From contig NC_133666.1 of assembly GCF_037893015.1 (NCBI RefSeq), positions 620,043,156 to 620,107,155 of the forward strand: a stretch of 64,000 nt of DNA, written 5' to 3'. This document shows, piece by piece, positions 48,581 to 57,122 of the stretch. Below the pieces are notes generated by a model that saw only the letters and a program-made list of their open reading frames with translations, had not been told where the DNA came from and did no database searches. A program made the translations under genes and the position numbers. The DNA comes from Macrotis lagotis. Its lineage: Eukaryota > Chordata > Mammalia > Peramelemorphia > Peramelidae. How positions within the stretch are numbered: the stretch's first letter is position 1; each line of letters starts with the position of its first letter.

Positions 48581-48796
48581 AACTATATTTTATTTCTTCC
48601 TCTTCTCCAATTCTTCTCCTAATTTTGTATCTTAAGACTTCACTTGATTTCACTTAAACCAGAGGGAAATCTAATCAGATTTTTTTTCTTAAGAATAAGT
48701 AGACAGATAAATCCTGGTGTTGCCTTGATCTGTCAATGTAATAACCCATTCATGACAAATTCACATAAGTTGGAAATTGCACTAAGAATTTGGGGA

Positions 48797-48952
48797 CATG
48801 GGGCAGCTAGATGGCAGAGTGAATAGAGCACCAGCCCTAGAGTCAGGAGGACCTGAGTTCAAATGCAGCCTCAGACACTTAACATCACCTAGCTGAATGA
48901 CCTTGGGCAAGTCAACTAACCCCATTGCATTGCAAACCCCCCACCAAATAAA
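48797..48952 (+). mobile_element. WSINE1-type SINE
   Basis: tggggcagctagatggcag ... ccccattgcattgcaaac, flanked by aagaatttggg target duplication. Confidence 0.9.
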
Positions 48953-49179
48953 AAAGAATTTGGGAAATCCTATATAAAGGATTGTTCATATTGCCTGACC
49001 TGATGAAGCTGTGCACAGTCTGTGCTTTTTCTAGATGTTTATTAACTCCACCTTTCATAATAAACTCTATAATTTTGACAAATCAAAGCCAAACTCATTG
49101 ACCTGAAGTTTGCAGACTGATTCAATACTCTTTTTAAAAAAACTGATCTGAACACATTCATTATGTATTATTTGTCAGG

Positions 49180-49720
49180 TTGCACTGGATAGAGTCATCC
49201 TCACAGACAGGAAAACCTGAGTTCAAGTCTCCCCTCTTATACATACTAGCTATGTTCAAGTAATTCTTTAAGCTACAAAGGTCAGGAACCCGTATGAGTA
49301 GAGTTTGCTCACCTGGACGTTCCCTATATCAGTGAAATCTGGGTCCAGTCCCTATCCTTATCCCTCTAAGTCAGGTCCTGATTTTTGTAGGTCAGGATGT
49401 TTGTTCTTCTTAACCCTACAGCATCTTTCTCATTCTCCATAGTTTATATATGATCGTGGTCATCGAATTCTCAATCTTAACTGTCAGTCCTTCTAGACGA
49501 GCCAGAGGGAATTAACTGGGGAGCAAGGTTATAGAGGCAGCAAAGTGGTACAGTGAGAAGAGATCCAGGAAGTTCCTGCAGTTAAGATCTGAGTTCAAAT
49601 CCAGATTCAGAAACTTAATCATAGTCCCTCCTTCCCAGGACTGGTGTGAGGCTCAAATGACATAATAAATGTAAAGCATGGAAGATAGGAGGTGTTATGG
49701 AAATGTTAAGTGTCATTACT
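49180..49720 (+). mobile_element. SINE and MIR fragments
   Basis: Pieces at about 49185-49265 (tgagttcaagtctcccctc), 49530-49625 (gaggcagcaaagtggtacag) and 49630-49720 (MIR end, aggctcaaatgacataataa). Confidence 0.6.
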
Positions 49721-49934
49721 ATACTGTCTCTCCTCTTTCTCTTCTCCCCGCCCCCTTCTCTTCTCTCTCCATTGTACCTGTCTCTCTGGGTCTCCATTAA
49801 AAATGGAGTAGCTAATAGCTTCCTGACTTGTCTTAATGATAATCTGCCATCACAAAGTAGAGGAAGCAACAAGGGGAATTCCATCTCGGGCACATGCCCT
49901 CCAGGAGCTTCACTCTTGCATCAGCAGTTGCCTC

Positions 49935-50075
49935 TTAGGGGCAGTGAGACAGCATTTGTGGATAAAGTACCAGTCCTGGATCAGAAGGACCTGAGTTCAA
50001 ATCTCTGTCACTGGACAGTTGCTTTGGGCAAGTCACTTAACCCTGACTGCCTGGCATTCCACCTCATGGCCAAAC
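49935..50075 (+). mobile_element. tRNA-type SINE
   Basis: ggggcagtgagacagcattt ... agtcacttaaccctgactg. Confidence 0.7.
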
Positions 50076-50179
50076 AGCATCTTTGGCTGTGTGGGACACG
50101 GCTTGGGGGAGAGACTTGGAGCTGGGGGAGCTCAAGTCTGTTGTGCTCTTCATGGGTGGCCCTAAGGACAATCATAATA

Positions 50180-50340
50180 GCCCACATTTAATCAGTGATT
50201 GCTTTGCACTGGGTTTTACAACTATTACTTCATTTGGTCCTCAACACAGCTGTGGGAGTTAGTCTTATCTACATTTTACAGATGGAGACACATACAAGAG
50301 AAGTGACTTGCCCAGGGTCACCTGGCTAGTCTGAGGACTT
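50180..50340 (-). mobile_element. MIR SINE
   Basis: Reversed MIR: attttacagatggagacaca ... gtgacttgcccagggtcacc. Confidence 0.75.
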
Positions 50341-51024
50341 GATGGGTAGCCCCTGGCTGGGGGGAGGGAGGGGAGAGGCTGACCCTGAACAAGGCAGTGC
50401 CTGTGGAGATCCACATTGAGTCAGCAAGCCTTGGTAAAGCAGAATGCTGAGAGGAGATCCAGAGCTGCCTCCTGCTGCTGAGAATGAGGTTGGGGGAGGG
50501 CAAGACACTATTAAATCCAAAGGCAAAAGGAAAAGTAGGTGAGGTCCGAAGGGTGGATCACAGCAGAGAAGGCGCACCAGGGATCTCTCGTGCAGATGGC
50601 AGTCAGCAGACAGGGGAGTCCACCTTGGGGAGCGGCAGGGGCAGCATTGGGACGATGCGGCTGACGTTCAGGGGACCAAAGAGTCCAGCGGGGCAAGAGG
50701 GCAGATTATGCAGAGGCTAGCATCAGTCTGGGCCCCATTAAGGAGGACCCTGCTTGCTCACTGGAGGAGTTTAAGCTTTTTTCCAGGCCATGGAATAGAC
50801 AACCAAATTTCAGCATAAGGAGGACAATTTTGGCAGTGAGTGAAGAATGGCTTAGGAGGGTTATGAGATCCAGGGACTGCTGACTTCTCCTGTCCCTCCC
50901 AGATTCACCTGGGATGCAGGGAGGACATTGGCGGTGGTATATGTGAGGAAGGGTGCTGGCCCCCAGGGCAGGCCAGGGGATGGGAGGGGACAGCCTCTCT
51001 GTTCTCTCTGGCAGTTCCTCTAAG

Positions 51025-51189
51025 ATGGCCTTGGGGGAGTCCATGCTGTGGAGCCTCCTCCCCATCCTGAGCCTCCTGCTGCTCAGGGGCCAGGGCTGCC
51101 CTACCGCCTGTCGCTGCTACAGCATGACTGTGGAGTGTGGTTCGCTGAGCCTGCAGAGCATCCCACCTGGGATCCCACCCATCACTCAG
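51025..51189 (+). CDS. LRRC24: LRRC24 coding exon 1
   Basis: It encodes the signal peptide and LRRNT up to PPITQ, with donor ctcag|gtacag. Upstream, ctctctggcag|TTCCTCTAAG at 51014/51015 is a good acceptor, so the exon probably begins at 51015 with ten bases of 5' UTR. A second in-frame ATG lies at 51043 (Met7), but the first has A at -3 and G at +4. Confidence 0.9.
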
Positions 51190-53664
51190 GTACAGGACTG
51201 GAGCTCTGGAGACTTCTCACCCCAGGGATGGTTGACCAGGATCCATAGATCTCCTGGTAATAAGTGGGATTGAGCCCAGGAAGATTCCAGACCATACTGG
51301 ATAGGACAATAATTCCCATTCCCAGGGGTGGCTAGGTGCCACAGTGGATAGAGCACTGGCCCTGGAGTCAGGAGGACCTGAGTTCAAATTTGACCTCAGA
51401 CACTTAATACCTAGCTGTGTGGCCTTGGACAAGCCACTTAACCCCATTTGCCTTGCAAAAAAAACCTAAAAAAAAATAATTCCCATTCCCATAGGGCTTT
51501 TCAAGTTTATAAAGTGCTTTTCTCACAATAGTTTGTGAACTATATCATGCGAAAATTATCCTCTTCTTACTAATGAGGTCTGGAGCCTGTGGCTCAGAAG
51601 GGGAGGTGACCAACTCTGGCTTCTCTCCCATTATGTCCTGGCCCTGAATGATTGCCAACCTTCCCTAGTGCCAGACTGACTCTGGTGTATGCTGTTCTCC
51701 CCAGACAGTGTTCCTGCAAGATAACAGCATTACTCAGATACATCAGGCAGACCTGGCCTCGCTCTCAGGCCTGCAGTATCTCTACATGCAGAACAACAGT
51801 CTCTGGGCCTTAGAGCCAGGTGCCTTTGTCAGCCAGCAGCAACTAGTGGAGTTAGCCCTCAATCGCAACCGCATCCACCTGCTCAACAGCAGCATCTTCA
51901 AGGGCCTGGACCACCTGCGGGTACTCTATCTGGCAGGAAACCAGATCACACGGCTCCTTGACTTCACCTTCTGCTATCTGCCGGTGAGCATCTCTTTCCC
52001 AACTAGGTCCGGGGATCTCTTCCTCCCAGCCCTTTTAGGCCAAGATCTAAGGCTTGCCCCAGCTCCCCTCCAGTCATCCAGCCGGCCATCCTTGCCCAGA
52101 TAGAGGGCGGAAATGAGGCAGAGCAGCCCAACCCAACTTGAAAGTGGAAGGCCATGAAGGGCCAGGGCTCTGAGGAACTAGTGAGTCACTTGTTCCAACC
52201 AGAGCCAGAGGAATTCAACTCAGACCATTTCTATATATCCTTATCAAGTGTCAACTGATTTCCAGAGAATGTGAAAAGTGAGGAACAAAACAAAGTACCA
52301 AGTCAGACCCGAGGGCAAAATTGTTATTGACTGGGGACATGAGGGGAGTCTCCATGGTTATCTCCATAAAAACACTAGGGGGAAGATGAGAAATGAAAGA
52401 AGTTAGAGAGGGCATCAAGCAGAGCTCAGGGAGTATGTGGCAAAGCTGGGAAAAAGGGTGGTGCCATAGAGGGAAGGGGCTTGAATGCCCTCCTTATCCA
52501 ATCCAATAAGGGCTGATGGCGCACCAGTCAGGGTGGGATGGGGCAATGAGCCTATGAACCAGAAAAGTTGCATGCTTTTGGAGGGAATACAATATGCAAA
52601 CAGATAAAGATAGCATGGCTCTTTATGTGTGATTTCCTGATTCTCATTACAACCCCAGGAGGTAGGTAGCGTTAACTACATTAACTACATTCTACACTGA
52701 AACAGAGATTAAGCGCTTTGCTACTATCACCATAAGAGGCAAGATTTGAATTCAAGTTGTTGGACCTCTGGTCTGTCTGCTGAGCTATGAGAAAACACTA
52801 AGGGGCTTGATTTTTACTTGGTTGGCAAAAGGAATCCCTGAAGACCAGAGCCTGCTAGAGGAGAGCACACAGGCACCTCTGAGGCCATCCAGGCCCACCT
52901 CCTCATTTTAAAAATCAGGTACCTGAAGCTTAGAGAGGTTAAGTAACTGAAAGCCAGATGGACTCTAATGGCAGTGCAGGGGTGGGGCGAAACCCAAGAT
53001 CCAGACTTAAAACCACGCCATCCATGACTATCCATAGCTGTCCACACTGCTCAGGGCCTATAGCCCATTGACCTGGCTGGCTGAGCTGGGCCATGCCTAG
53101 TCCTAAAGCACTGAAAAAAGCCCTTTGGGGAAGTGATGTGGAGCTGGTGAAGATTATCATGGAGTGCTTTCCTTGCTCATCTTTCCTCCTTCCATGGTCC
53201 CTCCCCTCCATTTCAGAGACTACAGGAGCTACATCTACAGGAAAACAGTATTGAGCTGCTAGAAGACCAGGCCCTGGCTGGCCTCTCCTCCCTGGCTCTG
53301 CTTGACCTCAGCAAGAACCAGCTGAGCACCATCAGCCGGGACACCCTGGTCCCTCTGGCCAGCTTGCAGGTCCTGCGTCTTACAGGTACCATATTTTTTG
53401 TTTGGCTTTTTTTTTTGCAAGGCAATGGGGTTAAGTGACTTGTTGAAGGTCACACAGGTAATAAGTGTCTGAGGCCAGATTTGAACTTGGGTCCTCCTGA
53501 CTCCAGGGCTGGTGCTCTATCCACTGTACCACCTAGCTGCCCCTTACAGTTACCATATGAAGGGCTGGGGGCAGAACTGCCAAAGGAGACAAAGAACCTG
53601 GCTGATCCCTCCATCCTGCCCCTTATACACGGCTAATCTAGCTCAGAGTTGACAAGTCACAAAA

Positions 53665-53708
<44 letters not shown>

Positions 53709-55376
53709 GAAGTGGCTAAGACTGAACTAGTTAAGTGAACTTCCATTTCAGATGGCAGGGGAAAGATGAGGGCAGTCCTTTGGGAGGGAAGTCACCACAA
53801 GTTACAGAACACTAGATTTAGAGCTGGAAGGAGCCTTAGCCACAAGCTAGTCCAGGCCCCTCTTTTTGCAGGGAGAAATGCGAAGCCATTTCCCAAGGAG
53901 GACACTGAGCTTATGTGCCTTGCCCAAGGCTAAATAGGCGGCTAAGAGCTCAGGTTCAAGCCCAGCTTCTCAGGCCACCTCCCATGTGCCCGGTACTGTG
54001 TTTTGTCAGAGATGGCAAAGCTGGATGCCCAAATAGTAAATAAGATTCCACACCTCTTATTGAACTTCAGTTACAGTTATGACATCTAATGATCCCTGAA
54101 GGCCAAAAGGATAATAGAGGCCTGCAGAACTGTGGTCTACCCTGAAAAGAATTCAGGAATACTCTTTTTATAAAGCGAATTCTCCCCGGCGGCCTGTCCC
54201 TTGGCTGAGAGATGCCTCGGTTCCATCCAGGCCACCGGGCTGGGCCCAGCCCCCGTGGCTGCGGAGGACAAGCGGGGGCCCGCCCTGCCTCCTCACGGGG
54301 CGGCCCTGTAGTCACCGTGCGGCGCAGTCAGGCGTCCTAGCTCATCAGGGGAGGGGGTGTCCGGGGGGGGCCCCCCGGCGGGGCCAGAGTCGGGGGTCAG
54401 GGCTCCGGGGGTGCGGCCGGGCCGAGCCCCCTGAGCCGCCTCCCCTCCCCCAGAGAACCCCTGGCGCTGCGACTGCGCGCTGCACTGGCTGGGGGCCTGG
54501 ATCAAGCAGGGCGGCCAGCGGCTCCTGGGGCCCCTGGACAAGAAGATCGCGTGCGCCGAGCCCCCGCGCCTGGCGCACCAGGGCCTGCTGGAGGTGCCCG
54601 CCAACAGCCTCATCTGCATCCCGCCCGCCGTGCGCGTGGAGCCGGCCGAGGCCACGGCCAGCCTGGGCGACGACCTGCGCGTGTCCTGCCGCGCCTCGGG
54701 CTACCCGCAGCCCCTGGTCACCTGGAGGAAGGTGGCGCCGGGCGCGGGGCCCGCCAGGCCGGGCGGCCCGGGGGGCGGGGCGGCGGCCCCGGAGGCGGGC
54801 GCGGGCGCGGGCGCGGGCACGGGCGCGGGCACGGGCAGCGGCATGCTGGCGCTCGGCAACATCACGCCGGCGCACGCGGGCAGGTACGAGTGCGAGGCCC
54901 GCAACCCGGGCGGCAGCGCGCGGGCGCCCTTCGTGCTGCTGGTGAGCCTGCCCCGGCCCCCGCCGCCGCCCCCCGAGGCCGGGCCCGCCGCCGGCCGCCG
55001 CCCGCCGCCCCCCGAGGCCGGCAGCCTGGACTTCGGCGCGCTGGGCGCCGCCCCGCAGGCCGCCGTGGCGGCCGCCATCGCGCTGCTGGCGCTCACGGCG
55101 CTGCTGCTGGCCGCCATGATCTGCAGGAAGCACCGGCGGAAACAGGCCAAGCCGGAGGAGAGCGTGCTGTACGTCAACGACTACTCGGACGGGCCCACCA
55201 CCTTCGCGCAGCTCGAGGAGTACCGCGACGAGCGCGGCCACGAGATGTTCGTCATCGACCGCAACAAGCCGCTCTTCCCGGCCTACGAGGAGCCGGGCCC
55301 GGCGCCGGGCCCCGAGCCGCCGCCGGACCCCGGCGCGCTGTTCCAGCCGCAGATCGCCTACGAGATCCACTGCTGA
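51025..55376 (+). CDS. LRRC24: LRRC24, leucine-rich repeat and Ig transmembrane protein, 511 aa
   Basis: Exons 51025-51189, 51705-51983, 53217-53385 and 54454-55376 join in frame to 511 residues (human about 513). Order of parts: signal peptide 1-24 (SLLPILSLLLL), LRRNT cysteines C25/C29/C31/C38, about six leucine-rich repeats to 204 (FLQDN, YLAGNQITRLLDF, LHLQENSIELLEDQ), LRRCT starting ENPWRCDC at 205, one Ig domain (LRVSCRAS and RYECEAR carry the disulphide cysteines), a Pro/Gly-rich stalk, a transmembrane helix about 406-428 and an 83-residue tail ending QIAYEIHC. It is a cell-surface protein of the neuronal LRR-Ig class; ligand unknown. The ATG at 51025 follows a splice-acceptor-like site, so a non-coding exon must lie upstream. 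The last exon is far richer in GC than the first three. It converges on LRRC14. Confidence 0.95.
51326..51472 (+). mobile_element. WSINE1 SINE in LRRC24 intron 1
   Basis: ggggtggctaggtgccacag ... aaaaacctaaaaaaa, flanked by perfect target duplication aataattcccattccca (51308-51324 and the copy starting near 51475). Confidence 0.93.
51705..51983 (+). CDS. LRRC24: LRRC24 coding exon 2 (LRRs)
   Basis: The exon has 93 codons between ccccag|ACAGTG and CTGCCG|gtgagc, phase 0 at both ends. It holds about four LRRs, including LQYLYMQNNSL and LRVLYLAGNQI. Confidence 0.94.
52100..52600. other. LRRC24 intron 2, nothing recognised
   Basis: Unique-looking sequence without exon or repeat signals. Confidence 0.45.
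52605..52960 (-). mobile_element. MIR fragments in LRRC24 intron 2
   Basis: Two reversed MIR pieces: tcattacaaccccaggagg with aagatttgaattcaagttgt, and ccacctcctcattttaaaaa. Confidence 0.6.
53217..53385 (+). CDS. LRRC24: LRRC24 coding exon 3 (LRRs)
   Basis: The exon has 56 codons plus one base between atttcag|AGACTA and CTTACAG|gtacc. It encodes RLQELHLQENSIELLEDQ and the following LRR. A SINE sits nine bases into the intron, and its target duplication spans this donor. Confidence 0.94.
53395..53542 (-). mobile_element. WSINE1 SINE abutting LRRC24 exon 3 donor
   Basis: Reversed SINE (tgcaaggcaatggggttaag ... accacctagctgccc). The 16-base target duplication cttacaggtaccatat (53379-53394) includes the last seven exon bases and the donor. 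The second copy (53543-53558) reads cttacagttaccatat. Confidence 0.95.
53668..53705. repeat. (AC)n microsatellite
   Basis: About 18 AC units in LRRC24 intron 3. Confidence 0.95.
53805..53960 (-). mobile_element. MIR SINE
   Basis: Reversed MIR: gagctggaaggagccttag ... gtgccttgcccaaggct ... gctcaggttcaagcccagc. Confidence 0.65.
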
Positions 55377-56000
55377 GGCGGGCGGGAGCCGCGGCCTGGG
55401 GGCGCGGGGCGGCGCGGGGCCCGGCCTAGGCCCGAGTGGCCGCGCCCAGCACGCGGCCGGCCCGGCGGCCGGAAGCAGGCGCCCACGTGGCCCAGCCTCG
55501 TGCGTCACTTCCGGCATCAGAGGGCCTGCCCCGGCCGGTGCGCGGGCGGCCCCCCCTCCCCCTGGCGCCCCCGGAGCCCGCCGGCCGCTGTTCTCCTTCC
55601 GGGGCGCGGGGCCCAGGGCGGGCGGGCCTCGCTCCGCAGCTTCGGCCCCCCAAACTCCCCCCCGACTGGCCGGCCCACCCGGGGCCCGCCCGGGACCCGC
55701 CCGCTGGAGCCCCAAGGGCCCAAGGGCGCGTGTCCGGACACCATGGGAGCTGGTGTGCCCTCGGCCCCGGAGACCCCGGAGGTGCCCGGAGACCCCGGAG
55801 GTGCCCCGAGCCGGGCCCGGGTTTCCAACACCTCGACCTGGCCACGCTTAGAGCTCTCCGGGGGATGATCCTCAAGGCTGCACCCCGGGCCTGGGCCCGG
55901 GACCCCCAACCTCCGAGTCCTCGCCCACCAGACCCTGCTGCCTCCCCGGAGAAGGGCCTGCCGCCGGACCCGCCACTCAGGCGCCTGTGCGGGTCGTGGG
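54180..56000 (+). promoter_or_regulatory. LRRC24: CpG island over LRRC24 last exon
   Basis: CpG density rises abruptly near 54180 and stays high to about 56000, covering intron 3 end, exon 4 and the proximal 3' UTR. No start-site motifs are evident. An intragenic island at a 3' end may reflect biased gene conversion or an unrecognised promoter. Confidence 0.6.
54454..55376 (+). CDS. LRRC24: LRRC24 coding exon 4 (LRRCT, Ig, TM, tail)
   Basis: The acceptor is cccccag|AG. It encodes 307 residues from the split Glu (ENPWRCDC) to the stop TGA at 55374-55376. It is extremely GC- and CpG-rich, with C or G at nearly every third position. It contains a Gly-Ala/Gly-Thr low-complexity stretch (54794-54840) inside the Ig domain and a poly-Pro stretch before the membrane helix. 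Confidence 0.94.
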
Positions 56001-56148
56001 GAGCCCCCTCCCCAGCGTCCTTAGCTCTCAGGGTATGGGCCCACCCAGCAGTAGGGCAGCCAGTCACCCCCTTCCCTCCAAGGCACCGCGGCCGGGTTCG
56101 GTGGGACTGTTTGTAAATGGAGGAGAGATCTTTTACACTGGTGTCGCC

Positions 56149-56154
56149 TTTATT
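56149..56154 (-). terminator. LRRC14: LRRC14 poly(A) signal
   Basis: TTTATT on the plus strand is AATAAA on the minus strand, about 400 bases after the LRRC14 stop. It gives a short 3' UTR (56551 down to about 56130). Confidence 0.6.
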
Positions 56155-56255
56155 CTTGGTGTGGTGTGATCTGTTACAGCGAGACAGATGGGACCGATGG
56201 GGTGGGGAAGAACATCATGGGTTTTGTGCAATGGTTCATGGGGCAATGAGTTACA

Positions 56256-56265
56256 AATAAATAAA
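56256..56265 (+). terminator. LRRC24: LRRC24 tandem poly(A) signals
   Basis: There are two overlapping AATAAA hexamers in aaataaataaat. They are the first on the plus strand after the stop codon at 55376. Confidence 0.55.
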
Positions 56266-56551
56266 TACCCTCAGGAAAGCAGAAGACCCCCCACCCCCCC
56301 TTCCCTTGAAAGCCAGAACTTCAGAAGGCCCTAGAACAACTGCCATTATGTCCAGCATAGACAGGGCACAGAAAATCTATAACCCCCTTTACACAATCCA
56401 TCCAAGAGAGTAGAGCCTATTCTGGTCTCGCCAAAGCTCAGAGCAGGAGGTGGCTCCTGCATCAATAGCAAAGCAGAGGAGAATACTGCCTCTCCCTGCA
56501 CTTACCCCCTCCCCCTTTTCCCCCACTTCCCACCCCCCCAATATACACATA

Positions 56552-57122
56552 CTACAGTAGGCTGAAGTAGTCCAAACTGTTGTGGCCATAGATGTCCATG
56601 GTCCAAAGCACATTGTGGCGCTGTATGGCCTGCAGCGATTGCCGCAGCTCAGCTTGCACACTGGCCAGCTTCTCTTCATCCACGGCACCCTCTAGGAGGC
56701 TGGCTGAAGAGGGTGGCCAGGGCAGGTCCTTATAGCAATCCACCGGAACTGGGTGCACAACCAGCTGGAGCTCAGACAACACCTTTGAGTGTTCGAGTAA
56801 GGTTTTCACTCCAGCGCTAGCAAGAGGGTTACCATAGAGACCCAGGTAACGGAGATGGGTACAGCAGCATAAGCTGGGCAAGGTACTAATGAGGTGGACA
56901 TCCATGAGTTGGCACTCTGTAACATCCAGACACAGCAGGGAGGCTGAAGCTTCCTTCAGTAGTCTCTGAAAGGGGCCCAGGGGGTCACCAGACAGTTTGT
57001 TGCCACTGAGGTCCAGCTTCTTGAGATGGGCAGCATGGATGCTCTGGGCCAAGTAACTCAAATCCCCAGGGAGAAGGGCACAGAAGGGAAGTTCCAGGCT
57101 TTCCAAAGGGCCCTGTAGGCTG
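56552..57122 (-). CDS. LRRC14: LRRC14 coding exon 3 (terminal)
   Basis: The acceptor is ccctgcag|CAGCCT, a NAGNAG site that can add or drop one Ser. It encodes SLQGPLESLELPF through the stop TAG at 56554-56552. Confidence 0.94.

Larger units (their letters stand above)
55377..56290 (+). other. LRRC24: LRRC24 3' UTR
   Basis: It runs from the stop to tandem AATAAA signals at 56256-56261 and 56260-56265. The first half is GC-rich. The end lies beyond the likely cleavage site of LRRC14 on the other strand, so the two transcripts should overlap by about 100-150 bases. Confidence 0.55.

Noticed and set aside
49697-50191. 164-codon plus-strand frame before LRRC24
   Set aside because: It runs through a MIR end and a SINE and shows no similarity to any protein I know.
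52814-53211. Minus-strand frames in LRRC24 intron 2
   Set aside because: They overlap reversed MIR sequence and have no similarity; considered chance.
54345-56116. Long minus- and plus-strand frames over LRRC24 exon 4 and its 3' UTR (456, 292, 226 codons)
   Set aside because: Shadow frames of a GC-saturated exon. The LRRC24 frame is the one with LRRCT, Ig and TM similarity.
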